DNA of 64,000 nucleotides from Idiomarina sp. Its GTDB lineage: Bacteria; Pseudomonadota; Gammaproteobacteria; Enterobacterales; Alteromonadaceae. The stretch is from NCBI GenBank assembly GCA_022565355.1, contig JAIUMU010000003.1, forward strand, positions 55,989 to 119,988, written 5' to 3'. This document shows positions 36,793 to 44,954 of the stretch, piece by piece; position 1 is the stretch's first letter; every line of letters starts with the position of its first letter. The notes under the pieces are model-generated. The model was not told the DNA's origin. It saw only the letters and a program-made list of their open reading frames with translations, and did no database searches. Made by a program: the position numbers and the translations under genes.

Positions 36793-36901
36793 ATGCTCTT
36801 GTGTTTATGCTCTTGTGCACGCATAAGTATTTCGCGAATATGTACTTTGCGAATCAGTGCTTGGCGAATAACCACTTCACAAATAACTACTTGGCGAACA
36901 G
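36793..36901. repeat. Tandem repeats spanning the VOC stop codon
   Basis: Read on the minus strand, five 15-bp units based on CTGTTCGCCAAGTAG run from the VOC stop codon downstream (36887-36901, 36872-36886, 36857-36871, 36842-36856, 36827-36841); the first is the gene's own last five codons. Beyond them, ATGCTCTTGTG is repeated with a 14-bp period (36793-36820, plus strand). No gene or terminator is seen here. Confidence 0.8.
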
Positions 36902-37306
36902 TTGCTCGATATCAGCGAACGCTTTGAACTCTAGCGCATTGCCGGCCGGATCATAAAAGAACATGGTGGCCTGCTCGCCAGGTTTACCCTGAAAGCGGAT
37001 GTAAGGCTCAATTACAAATTGAATTCCTGCGGCACGCACGCGATCAGCCAACTCCTGCCAGCTTGGCATATCTAATACCACACCGAAATGCGGCACCGGT
37101 ACATCATGACCATCCACTGGGTTGCTTACCGGTGGTAGCAAACGATCTGGTGCTACATGGGTAACCAATTGATGGCCATAGAAGTTCCAATCAATCCAGT
37201 GATCACTGCTGCGCCCTTCAGCGCAGCCAAGTAAATCACCATAAAATGCGCGTGCTTTGGCAAGATCATCTACTGGAATAGCTAAATGGAATGGAGCAAC
37301 AGCCAT
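36887..37306 (-). CDS. VOC (glyoxalase/dioxygenase fold) family protein
   Basis: A 139-residue protein with the vicinal-oxygen-chelate fold: opening [22 protein letters not shown], a central HFGVVLD with a possible metal His, and [15 protein letters not shown] near the C-terminus (Glu ligand). It may be a metalloenzyme or a binding protein; the substrate is unknown. Its start overlaps the cystathionine enzyme's stop by one base (TAATG), so it is translated with the CBS-CGL operon. Its last five codons are the first copy of a 15-bp tandem repeat that continues downstream. Confidence 0.85.
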   Translation of the reverse strand: MAVAPFHLAIPVDDLAKARAFYGDLLGCAEGRSSDHWIDWNFYGHQLVTHVAPDRLLPPVSNPVDGHDVPVPHFGVVLDMPSWQELADRVRAAGIQFVIEPYIRFQGKPGEQATMFFYDPAGNALEFKAFADIEQLFAK

Positions 37307-38478
37307 TACATTTTCTCCAACGCTTGTTCTAAATCGCGAATCAAATCTTGGGTATCTTCAATACCCACCGAAATGCGCACAAAGTTATCGTGAATACCAA
37401 GCTTCTGACGGTTCTCTGCCGGAATTGAGGCGTGGGTCATGATTGCTGGATGCTCAATTAAGCTTTCTACACCACCAAGAGATTCTGCTAACGCAAAAAT
37501 CTCAACCGCTTCTAAGAAACGCCGTGCGGTATCGAGATCGCCATCCAAGAAAATAGAAATCATGCCGCCAAAGCCGCTCATTTGCGCTTTCGCTAGCTCA
37601 TGCTGCGGATGGCTTGCTAAACCAGGGTGAATTACTTTTTTCACCCGTGGATGCTGCTCTAACCAGTTAGCAATTTCTAATGCGGCTTGGTTATGGTGTT
37701 TCATGCGCAATGCTAAGGTTTTCACACCACGCAGCGCTAAGTACGCATCAAATGGCCCTGCAATAGCGCCAATTGAATTTTGTAAGAACGCCATTTGCTC
37801 TTGCAGATCTTCCCGATCCCCCACTACAGCAACGCCACCTACCATATCTGAGTGGCCGTTCAGGTACTTGGTAGCCGAATGCATTACGATATCGGCACCC
37901 ATAGCCAACGGTAGCTGGTTATATGGCGTAGCAAAGGTGTTATCCACCACTACAATCATCTCTGGGTTGTGTGCTCTAGCTGCCGCAACAACCGCTTTAA
38001 TATCTACCAACTTCATCATTGGGTTGCTTGGTGTTTCTATCCACACCATGCGGGTTTTCGGCGTAAATGAAGCTTGCAGCGCCTGCATATCCGTAAGATC
38101 AACGTAGCTAAACTCTAGGCCCGCAGAACGACCACGAACTTTATCGAAGAGCCGGAAGCTGCCGCCGTATAAATCGTCCATCGCTACCATATGATCGCCA
38201 GTATCCAGCAACTCTAAAATAGTAGAGGTTGCAGCCATACCCGAAGCAAACGCATACCCGCGCGTGCCGCCTTCAAGATTGGCAATCGAACGCTCCCAAG
38301 CAAACCGAGTAGGATTTTGCGAACGTGAGTATTCAAAGCCAGAATGCTCACCTGGGCTCGGTTGAATATAGGTAGAGCTAGTTACGATGGGGGGCATTAC
38401 TGCTCCTGTAACTGGCTCAGGCTCTTGGCCACCATGAATGGTGCGGGTGGCAAATGCTAAATGTTTCGTATCGCGCAT
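37306..38478 (-). CDS. Cystathionine gamma-lyase/synthase-family PLP enzyme
   Basis: Cys/Met-metabolism PLP enzyme (fold type I) of 390 residues. The PLP Lys is in [13 protein letters not shown], with YSRSQNPTR and NTFATPYNQ as substrate/PLP motifs and SLGGVESL near the C-terminus. Gamma-lyase and gamma-synthase cannot be separated by eye; the adjacent CBS-like gene favours cystathionine gamma-lyase, completing transfer of sulfur from homocysteine to cysteine. ATG 38478 follows AAGGAG with a long 10-nt gap. Operon with the CBS-like gene (14 bp upstream) and the VOC gene. Confidence 0.88.
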   Translation of the reverse strand: MRDTKHLAFATRTIHGGQEPEPVTGAVMPPIVTSSTYIQPSPGEHSGFEYSRSQNPTRFAWERSIANLEGGTRGYAFASGMAATSTILELLDTGDHMVAMDDLYGGSFRLFDKVRGRSAGLEFSYVDLTDMQALQASFTPKTRMVWIETPSNPMMKLVDIKAVVAAARAHNPEMIVVVDNTFATPYNQLPLAMGADIVMHSATKYLNGHSDMVGGVAVVGDREDLQEQMAFLQNSIGAIAGPFDAYLALRGVKTLALRMKHHNQAALEIANWLEQHPRVKKVIHPGLASHPQHELAKAQMSGFGGMISIFLDGDLDTARRFLEAVEIFALAESLGGVESLIEHPAIMTHASIPAENRQKLGIHDNFVRISVGIEDTQDLIRDLEQALEKM

Positions 38479-38492
38479 ATTATAAATACTCC

Positions 38493-39458
38493 TTAACCGA
38501 AATCTTGAGCGTTTAACCACTCATCATTAAATAGTTTGGATAAATACCGGCAACCGGTATCGCAAGCCAAAGTAACCACACGCTTCGGTTCAGTTTGTTC
38601 GCGGCAATATTGCAGCGCAGCAGCGATCAACGTGCCGCTTGAAGAGCCTACCATAATGCCTTCTTTCAATAGCACTTCACGCGCTACTGCAAATGATTCT
38701 TTATCGCTAATGCTATAAGCTTTTCCAGCCAAGGCAATGTCACAAATTACGGGAATAAAATCTTCGCCAATGCCTTCCACGCGCCAGCTGCCGGCTTCTA
38801 CTTCTTTGCCTTCGTTAATCAATGGCGCCAAAATAGAACCGTCTGGATCTGCTAACACTAGTTCCATATCCGCTTTTTGCTCACGTAAATAGCGCCCAAC
38901 GCCGGTAAGCGTTCCGCCAGAACCTACGCCACACACAAAAGCATCTAGCTTACCTTCCATTTGCTGCCAAATTTCTGGGCCAGTGGTATCGTAATGCGCC
39001 TGCACATTAGCTGGGTTTTCAAATTGGTTGATATAAAACGCACCACGCTCTGCCGAAAGGCGTAACGCTAAATCTTGATAATACTCAGGGTGGCCCTTTT
39101 GCACATCAGAGCGCGTTTCAATAACTTCCGCACCAAGGGCACGCAAGTTATACAGCTTCTCACGGCTCATTTTATCGGGCAGCACGATGATTAACTTGTA
39201 ACCTTTTTGCGCCGCTACTAATGCCAAACCTAAACCCGTGTTACCGGCGGTAGCTTCAATTAAGGTATCGCCCGGCTTAATTTTTCCCTGCTCTTCTGCC
39301 GCAGCAATCATGGCAACCGCAATACGATCTTTAATCGAAGCACCTGGGTTTTGTATTTCTAACTTCAAATATAATTCGCACGGGCCCGTATCTATATGGT
39401 TCACACGAACCATTGGCGTATTCCCGATCATTTCCAGCGCGTTATTAAATACCTGCAT
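38493..39458 (-). CDS. Cystathionine beta-synthase/cysteine synthase-family protein
   Basis: Fold-type-II PLP enzyme of 321 residues. The PLP Lys is in NPGASIKDRIA and the PLP phosphate loop in GSGGTLTG. DKMSREK, EGIGEDFIP and the terminal CDTGCRYLSKLFND are features shared with cystathionine beta-synthases rather than plain CysK. There are no C-terminal CBS domains. I chose ATG 39458, with AAGG upstream; an in-frame ATG at 39518 adds 20 residues but lacks a ribosome site. First gene of the inferred transsulfuration operon. Confidence 0.88.
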   Translation of the reverse strand: MQVFNNALEMIGNTPMVRVNHIDTGPCELYLKLEIQNPGASIKDRIAVAMIAAAEEQGKIKPGDTLIEATAGNTGLGLALVAAQKGYKLIIVLPDKMSREKLYNLRALGAEVIETRSDVQKGHPEYYQDLALRLSAERGAFYINQFENPANVQAHYDTTGPEIWQQMEGKLDAFVCGVGSGGTLTGVGRYLREQKADMELVLADPDGSILAPLINEGKEVEAGSWRVEGIGEDFIPVICDIALAGKAYSISDKESFAVAREVLLKEGIMVGSSSGTLIAAALQYCREQTEPKRVVTLACDTGCRYLSKLFNDEWLNAQDFG

Positions 39459-39641
39459 GGGTTTGCCTTCTGTTAATTCAATTGCCTGTAGCGTATTTTT
39501 CTTGCCAATAAGCAACATCGGTTAAAAAAGTGACTGCTATTCTACAAGGAACGGCGCTCACTATCTATGCTACTTATTTCTAAGCAAGTACTTTATGTGA
39601 TACTTTATTAAGAGTTAACAAACTTACAATGAGGATTAACC

Positions 39642-40247
39642 ATGCGCCTAAACAAATTTCATCTGCTAGCGGTAGGTGCCACTGCAGCACTTGCAGCCTG
39701 CACGCCAGCCGAGCAAAACCCACAAGATGCATTTTTTGATGCAATTTTAGCCCATTGTGGCAACGCTTATGAAGGTCGAGTTACAACTGGCGATCCAGAA
39801 ACCGATCAAACGTGGATGAATAACCGCATTGTTATCGAAGTACGTGAGTGCACCGATACACGCATTCGTATTCCACTACATGTAGGCGATAATCATTCAC
39901 GTACGTGGATTATTAGCAAAACAGCTACTGGGCTTGAGTTAAAGCATGATCACCGTTTAGAAGATGGCAGCGATGACCCAATGACCATGTATGGCGGCAG
40001 CACAATTTCTCCAGGCACTCCTTACGAGCAAGCCTTCCCAGTAGATGAGTTCAGCAAGCAACTCTTTACTGAGCTTGATGCTACCGTATCACTTACCAAC
40101 ACTTGGTATATGTCGTTCCCAGACGAAAACACTTTCCGCTACCGGTTATCGCGTGAAAACCGCGAATTCCACGTAGATGTAGATTTAAGCAACCCAGTAG
40201 AAGCGCCACAAGCTCCTTGGGGTTGGGAAGATCATTACCAGTATTAA
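39642..40247 (+). CDS. Orphan lipoprotein
   Basis: I do not recognise this 201-residue protein. It has a signal peptide with lipobox LAAC (Cys20) and so is a predicted lipoprotein. The mature part is acidic, rich in Asp, Thr and Tyr, with two cysteines (one in LAHCGNAY, one in VRECTDT) that could form a disulfide, and ends in aromatic WGWEDHYQY. GAGG precedes the ATG. It lies alone between the CBS operon and a strong terminator. Confidence 0.7.
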   Translation: MRLNKFHLLAVGATAALAACTPAEQNPQDAFFDAILAHCGNAYEGRVTTGDPETDQTWMNNRIVIEVRECTDTRIRIPLHVGDNHSRTWIISKTATGLELKHDHRLEDGSDDPMTMYGGSTISPGTPYEQAFPVDEFSKQLFTELDATVSLTNTWYMSFPDENTFRYRLSRENREFHVDVDLSNPVEAPQAPWGWEDHYQY

Positions 40248-40272
40248 TTGGTACCTTCCTGCAACAAATAAC

Positions 40273-40302
40273 AAAATGCCGCACTCTTAAGTGCGGCATT
40301 TT
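40273..40302. terminator. Bidirectional terminator
   Basis: AAAATGCCGCACT-CTTA-AGTGCGGCATTTT is a perfect 13-bp stem with A/T tracts on both sides, placed between the convergent lipoprotein and membrane-protein genes. Confidence 0.93.
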
Positions 40303-40333
40303 TTGTATCGTAATCAGCTCATGCGCGCTGGTA

Positions 40334-41002
40334 TTAGAACGGTCGTGGCGAATCACCCGTTAAACACTGCTGGTACAGCGCCTCTAAATCATATTCTTGA
40401 TAGCGCAGTTCGCGGCCTTCTAGGGTGTAATGGCCAAATAGTATTTGCCCATCTCGACGGAACTCCACATTATCGGCACCCACAAAACGATCCAAGTGAA
40501 TTACGCGCTTATATACACCCCGATAATCGCAGCTCATTACCACGAAAATTTGGCTGTTATCTGCGCTGCCTGATCCTAATGCCGATATGGTGTAACCCTC
40601 ACCTTCATAGGTATCGATCGCTTGCTGATTGCCGGCGTAATACATTACCAAGCTAAATAACGTGAGTAGCGCAATCATCGCAATCCAAATACCTACGCCA
40701 AGCCGCGCAATTTTCCAATGCTGCCAATCACCTACGCCTTTGCGTAACGTAAAATAACCAGCAATCGCAGCAACCAAAAAGCCGATCGTTATCAAGGCTT
40801 CAAAAATCACCTGCACTTCGGTCCAGCGCCATATAAACACGTAATCACCCGGCATCGCCACGGCATCAAACCATACTGGCACCGTGAGCAATAAGATTGA
40901 TAACCCGATCCACATAGCGCGTTGTTGCACTGCCATGGGCAAATTAAGCTTGGTTGGCTCTGTTGTTGCAGAATTCTGCTGTTGCGGCTGCTTTTGTTGC
41001 AT
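40334..41002 (-). CDS. Orphan membrane protein with a soluble C-terminal domain
   Basis: A 222-residue protein with a Gln-rich N-terminus and three hydrophobic segments (about 30-48, 66-85, 98-120), followed by a soluble part of about 100 residues containing two cysteines (VMSCDYRG and YQQCLTG). I do not recognise the family. GAGGG is just upstream of the ATG. No operon partner is obvious; comM follows on the same strand with a 182-bp gap. Confidence 0.65.
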   Translation of the reverse strand: MQQKQPQQQNSATTEPTKLNLPMAVQQRAMWIGLSILLLTVPVWFDAVAMPGDYVFIWRWTEVQVIFEALITIGFLVAAIAGYFTLRKGVGDWQHWKIARLGVGIWIAMIALLTLFSLVMYYAGNQQAIDTYEGEGYTISALGSGSADNSQIFVVMSCDYRGVYKRVIHLDRFVGADNVEFRRDGQILFGHYTLEGRELRYQEYDLEALYQQCLTGDSPRPF

Positions 41003-41184
41003 AAACCCTCTTGCGCATATAATTTACGAGTTGTGCTTAGTGAGTGTTACGAACCACCCTGAAGTAGCACATAGCATGCGTAGCAGAATAACAAACATCC
41101 GCAGAAAAGGCATCTTGCCATGCAAGTGGCTAGTGAAATAGCAACTACGGCGCAGCGAATACCGAGTTGCAGCACTACAACCAT

Positions 41185-42774
41185 TCACAGCGCACGCAGT
41201 TGGCTAAGCAATGCATCCAACGCTCGATAGCTCAATGCCTCAAGTAGATGCTCGCGGCACAGTTGTTGTGCTTCCGCTAAATCGGCAATCGTGCGCGCCA
41301 AACGCAAGGTGCGGTGATACGCACGGTGAGAAAGCATAAGTGTTTCCATAGCCGTAACCAAAAATTCATGATCCTCAGGCTGCAGGGCCGCTACCCGTTC
41401 CACCTCTTTCGCTGAAAGCGCGTGATTCAAGCAACCTTGCCGTGCTATTTGTTGCTGCTGAGCCGCAACTACCGCTGCTTGAAGCAGCGCGCTCGTTGTT
41501 TGCGGCGAAGTTTCTGTATCGCTTACACTATCGGGGCCATTATTACTGCTATGTTTACTATTGCTGTGTTGCTTGCCATGCATCGAGCGCAATGCTTCCG
41601 GCTGACGCGGCACGTCTACCTGCAAATCAATGCGATCTAAAAACGGGCCTGATATTTTTCCCAAATACTTTAAGATTTGCTCAGGCGTAGAGCGCGAGCT
41701 TTGAATATCGCCGTTGAAGGTGCCACATGGGGAAGGATTTAATGCACACACCAGCTGAAAACGTGCGGGAAAGGTAACCTGCTGGCGCGCTCGGCTAATA
41801 CTCACGCGCCCAGATTCTAGCGGCTCACGCAGTGAATCAAGAACATGGCGAGGTGTTTCCGTAAGCTCATCCATAAACAAAATTCCACGATGCGCCAAGG
41901 TGATTTCACCAGGCCGCGGAATGCTGCCACCACCCACAAGTGCGGCCGCCGAACAAGAGTGATGTGGAGCCCTAAACGGCCGTTGTCGCCAATGTTCCGG
42001 TTGAAACTTAGCACCTGTAAGCGAGCTAATCGCTGCTACTTCTAGTGCCTCCTGCTCCGGTAGCGGCGGCATTAAGCCAATTAAGCGCTGCGCCAACATA
42101 GTTTTACCGGTACCCGGCGGGCCTACGAACAACACATGATGGCCTCCGGCTGCTGCCAGTAGCAGTGCGCGTTTAGCTTGCTCTTGGCCATGCACATCAG
42201 CAATATCTGCAACACCTTGCGGCTGCGGTGGCAGTAGTTGTGGTTCTATGAAAGGTAATATGCTGATTTTCTCGATATGCCGCACCGCTGCAGCCAGTGA
42301 TGCTACCGCGTATGCACTTGGCTCTCTTAGAAGCGCCGCTTCGGCACGATTTGCTGCCGGCACCAATGCACAGTGTTGTGCCTTTTGCGCCGCAATCAAC
42401 GCCGGTAACACCCCATCTATGCGCCGTACGGCGCCATCAAGCGCTAACTCGCCGTAACATTCTAAGTGCGGTAATTCACCTTCCTCAATCGTTTCGTTTG
42501 CCACTAAGATACCCAACGCAATGGCTAAATCAAAACGCGCCCCCTGCTTCGGTAACTCCGCAGGCGATAAATTAATGGTAATACGCGCCACCGGAAATTC
42601 GAGGCCACTATTCAGAATAGCCGTTTTCACCCTATCTCGGGCTTCACGCACAGTGGTTTCCGGCATGCCAATAATTTGTAAGCTCGGCACTCCTCGCGCC
42701 ACGTTTACTTCCACCCGCACCAGCGGCGATTCCATCCCCAACTGCGCGCGCGTTAACACCACCGCCATTCCCAT
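41185..42774 (-). CDS. comM: YifB/ComM family Mg-chelatase-like AAA+ ATPase
   Basis: Hexameric helicase that helps integrate incoming DNA during natural transformation. The N-terminal Lon-like domain (VEVNVARGVPSLQIIGMPETTV) is followed by the AAA+ core with Walker A GPPGTGKTM, FRAPHHSCS and the sensor region, and a C-terminal Mg-chelatase domain. The low-complexity insert (about 405-425, Ser/His/Asn) is not general for the family. ATG 42774, with GGGG upstream, is favoured; 42768 is possible. With the comF gene in the window it fits a DNA-uptake capability, but uptake genes proper are not seen here. Confidence 0.92.
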   Translation of the reverse strand: MGMAVVLTRAQLGMESPLVRVEVNVARGVPSLQIIGMPETTVREARDRVKTAILNSGLEFPVARITINLSPAELPKQGARFDLAIALGILVANETIEEGELPHLECYGELALDGAVRRIDGVLPALIAAQKAQHCALVPAANRAEAALLREPSAYAVASLAAAVRHIEKISILPFIEPQLLPPQPQGVADIADVHGQEQAKRALLLAAAGGHHVLFVGPPGTGKTMLAQRLIGLMPPLPEQEALEVAAISSLTGAKFQPEHWRQRPFRAPHHSCSAAALVGGGSIPRPGEITLAHRGILFMDELTETPRHVLDSLREPLESGRVSISRARQQVTFPARFQLVCALNPSPCGTFNGDIQSSRSTPEQILKYLGKISGPFLDRIDLQVDVPRQPEALRSMHGKQHSNSKHSSNNGPDSVSDTETSPQTTSALLQAAVVAAQQQQIARQGCLNHALSAKEVERVAALQPEDHEFLVTAMETLMLSHRAYHRTLRLARTIADLAEAQQLCREHLLEALSYRALDALLSQLRAL

Positions 42775-42941
42775 AGCTACCCCAATTGCTTCCTGCAAAG
42801 CAATGAGTGTAGTTCGGATTAGTGTAACGTTAGCTATTGAAGGGGAGTTTCAGTGATGGCTTACGAGGAATTAGAGTGAGCCTCATGAAAGTTTAGTGGT
42901 ACTAATTCAAGAATATTTATAACAATGAGGCGTTGCTATGC

Positions 42942-42958
42942 TTTCCCGTTTTGGGAAA
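42942..42958. promoter_or_regulatory. higBA operator 1
   Basis: TTTCCC-GTTTT-GGGAAA is a 6-5-6 palindrome just upstream of the inferred -35 of higBA. The second palindrome's centre is about 41 bp away, close to four helical turns. Likely HigA-binding site by analogy with other higBA loci. Confidence 0.65.
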
Positions 42959-42964
42959 TTTGGA

Positions 42965-42993
42965 TTGACTATTGGTTGGCTATTTCCCATAAT
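42965..42993 (+). promoter_or_regulatory. higBA promoter
   Basis: TTGACT (42965-42970), a 17-bp spacer and CATAAT (42988-42993) match sigma-70 elements at five of six positions each. The -10 lies within operator 2. Confidence 0.75.
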
Positions 42994-42998
42994 GGGAA
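42984..42998. promoter_or_regulatory. higBA operator 2
   Basis: TTCCCAT-A-ATGGGAA is a perfect 7-1-7 palindrome that contains the -10 hexamer, as expected for autorepression by HigA. It shares the TTCCC/GGGAA arms with operator 1. Confidence 0.7.
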
Positions 42999-43016
42999 TT
43001 GGCGTAGAGGAGATTT

Positions 43017-43316
43017 ATGCGAATTTTATCCAGAGCTGCTCTGCGCGAGTTTTGGGAGCAGCCTAATTATGCGGATTCAGAACATGCGTTAAAAGCTTGG
43101 TATGACGAGGTGAAACATGCCATTTGGCAAACGCCACAAGACATTAAGGAACTCTACAGGCATGCATCTTTTGTGGGAAACAATCGGGTAGTGTTCAATA
43201 TTCACGGCAACAAATATCGATTAATTGCTGCTATTAATTACGAATTCTCCATGGTTTATATACGATTTTTAGGTACGCATGCCGAGTATGACAGAGTAGA
43301 TGCCGCAACCGTTTAG
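43017..43316 (+). CDS. higB: HigB-type toxin (type II toxin-antitoxin)
   Basis: RelE-superfamily HigB toxin, probably a ribosome-dependent mRNA interferase, of 99 residues. The conserved pattern of the HigB_toxin family is visible: REFWEQPNYADSE, ALKAWYDEVKHAIWQTP and NNRVVFNIHGNKYRLI then YIRFLGTHAEYDRVDA. The toxin comes first, the usual order for hig loci. GAGGAG lies 6 nt upstream of the ATG, and the antitoxin starts 10 bp after the stop. Confidence 0.93.
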   Translation: MRILSRAALREFWEQPNYADSEHALKAWYDEVKHAIWQTPQDIKELYRHASFVGNNRVVFNIHGNKYRLIAAINYEFSMVYIRFLGTHAEYDRVDAATV

Positions 43317-43326
43317 AGAGGTAAAT

Positions 43327-43710
43327 ATGCAAATTAAACCGATTAAAACTAAAGACGATCATCGCGCTGCTTTGGATCGTATCGAGGAGCTTTGGAATGC
43401 TGAGCCTAATACGCCAGAAGGGGATGAATTGGAAGTACTTGCCACGCTAGTAGATGCTTTTGAGGAAGCGCATTATCCAATTGAAACGCCAGATCCAGTT
43501 GAAGCTATACGCTTTCGTATGGAACAGCAGGGTTTAGAAGATAAAGATCTAGTGGCTTTTCTTGGTCAACGAAGTCGTGTAACAGAAGTGATGAATCGGC
43601 AGAGACGCTTGTCTATCTCGATGATTCGTAAACTACACGAAGGGCTTAAAATCCCGTTAGAGTGTCTTGTGAAAGAGTATCCACTAGCTGGTTCGAGCGT
43701 TAAGGTTTGA
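43327..43710 (+). CDS. higA: HigA-type antitoxin
   Basis: Cognate antitoxin of 127 residues with a helix-turn-helix region (VEAIRFRMEQQGLEDKDL, then RVTEVMNRQRRLSI and MIRKLHEGL) for DNA binding and an N-terminal toxin-neutralising part (IKTKDDHRAALDRIEELW). ATG 43327 has AGAGG upstream; an in-frame start at 43300 would overlap higB and is not needed. It should bind the two TTCCC-type palindromes ahead of higB and repress the operon. Confidence 0.92.
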   Translation: MQIKPIKTKDDHRAALDRIEELWNAEPNTPEGDELEVLATLVDAFEEAHYPIETPDPVEAIRFRMEQQGLEDKDLVAFLGQRSRVTEVMNRQRRLSISMIRKLHEGLKIPLECLVKEYPLAGSSVKV

Positions 43711-43800
43711 GTAAAGCAAACTAATGAAGTGTACAGAATTAATTTAATAAACCCGCGAACTTTTTTACCTTAGCACTACTAAGCTGATCTGAGTTTTGCA

Positions 43801-43829
43801 TAGTGATAGTGATAGTGATAGTGATAGTG
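43801..43829 (+). repeat. Hexanucleotide tandem repeat (TAGTGA)n
   Basis: Four perfect TAGTGA units followed by TAGTG, 50 bp upstream of the next lipoprotein gene. It lies where promoter elements would be expected. Such short repeats can change copy number by slippage. Confidence 0.9.
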
Positions 43830-43878
43830 TGATGATGTACACAACAAACCAACACACCTTACCTAAAGGAATACCATT

Positions 43879-44424
43879 GTGAAATACGGATTTTTTCTCT
43901 CTCTTTCTCTATTGCTCACGCTAGTCGGATGTAACTCCAACAACAATGAAACGATGATCGTTACCATTGGTAGCACCCCACCACTTTGCCCAGCCATTAA
44001 TGAGTTCAGAACTCTTTGCCCACCAACCTTGTTCGATGAATCAGGTATGGATCAGGGCACAACATCACTATTAGTAAATTTTGCATATAAATTTGGTACT
44101 GAATATGAGTTGTTGGTGGAAATCGTTGAACTAACAGATCCGCCCCAGGATGGGGCAGATGTGGAATATAGAATCTTGCAAGTGTTGCGAGAAGAGCAAG
44201 ATCCAGTTGGCACAAACTACGTTTATGAATCAGTTGAGCTTATTCACGATGCCTTTGTGCTCGTACGAGATGGCGTTTACGCACTTCCACCCCATGAATT
44301 TTTATGCGCTGAGAACGTTGATTGTGATTTGTTGGTAGATATTGCGAATAGTGGTGGCGTGGTTTCCATCGAGTTAACGATGACCGGCGGAGATATTCCG
44401 GTTACGGTTACAGATTGGAACTAA
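43879..44424 (+). CDS. DUF4377-like lipoprotein
   Basis: A 181-residue predicted lipoprotein: signal peptide, lipobox LVGC (Cys18), Asn/Ser tether. The YKFGTEYELLVEIVEL segment followed by DPPQDGADVEYRILQVL resembles DUF4377 proteins (META-associated lipoproteins of unknown role), but the match is by eye only. Cys pairs at CPAINEFRTLC and CAENVDC may form disulfides. The start is GTG at 43879, with AAAGGA 8 nt upstream. The stop overlaps a candidate small gene on the other strand. Confidence 0.65.
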   Translation: MKYGFFLSLSLLLTLVGCNSNNNETMIVTIGSTPPLCPAINEFRTLCPPTLFDESGMDQGTTSLLVNFAYKFGTEYELLVEIVELTDPPQDGADVEYRILQVLREEQDPVGTNYVYESVELIHDAFVLVRDGVYALPPHEFLCAENVDCDLLVDIANSGGVVSIELTMTGGDIPVTVTDWN

Positions 44425-44519
44425 CTTAGCATAAAAAATGGAGCTAAAAGTGCGTTAGCGCCCACATGAAGGGCATAGAGAAACATTACTGGCATTAATA
44501 ACGTGGTGTTGATTTCCAT
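44421..44519 (-). CDS. Candidate 32-residue hydrophobic microprotein
   Basis: ATG at 44519 is preceded by AAGGA with 6-nt spacing and opens a 32-codon frame (start MEINTTLLMPVMFLYALHV) ending in TAG at 44421, overlapping the end of the DUF4377-like gene by 4 bases. The peptide is mostly hydrophobic and could form one membrane helix. It matches no family I know and may be chance; the good ribosome site is the main support. Confidence 0.35.
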   Translation of the reverse strand: MEINTTLLMPVMFLYALHVGANALLAPFFMLS

Positions 44520-44689
44520 GGAAAATCCTTTTATCTGTTATTTGTCTATTTTTTGCTTACTGGTATTTCGTAGCCGCTACCCAACCATGCACACGCATGC
44601 ACATCGCTTCTTATGTTAGCTATCGCACATACAAGAAGTGTTAGCAATCGCATACTGGCAATCAATTCTTACGATACGGATGGAACATT

Positions 44690-44836
44690 ATGTTAGAAAC
44701 GATCATTGTACTATTGCTAATCTTGTGGGCCCTTGGCCTTGTTTCGTCTTACACCATGGGTGGCCTGATCCACATTTTACTGGTTATTGCTTTAGTGGTT
44801 ATTGTACTGCGCTTAGTTCGCGGGCGCGGAGTTTAA
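44690..44836 (+). CDS. Lmo0937-family small membrane protein
   Basis: A 48-residue peptide with two membrane helices (about 2-22 and 25-43): MLETIIVLLLILWALGLVS, then YTMGGLIHILLVIALVVIV and a short basic tail RLVRGRG. This is the pattern of the Lmo0937/DUF5670 family, whose function is unknown and whose members are often stress-associated. A weak GGATGG lies upstream; a stem-loop follows the gene. Confidence 0.85.
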   Translation: MLETIIVLLLILWALGLVSSYTMGGLIHILLVIALVVIVLRLVRGRGV

Positions 44837-44872
44837 AGCACTAGTACCCCCTACAGAAAGGGCAAATAATTA

Positions 44873-44930
44873 CGCTCTACGAAAGTTTAAACGCGTTCGC
44901 GAATAAACTTCCTGTAGAGCGTTTTATTAT
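44873..44930 (+). terminator. Long stem-loop terminator
   Basis: CGCTCTAC and GTAGAGCG close a stem that continues inside with GAAAGTTTA pairing with TAAACTTCC (imperfect), and is followed by GTTTTATTA. It suits termination of the Lmo0937-family gene. Confidence 0.7.
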
Positions 44931-44954
44931 GTGAAAACAGGCTGAAACGAATAC

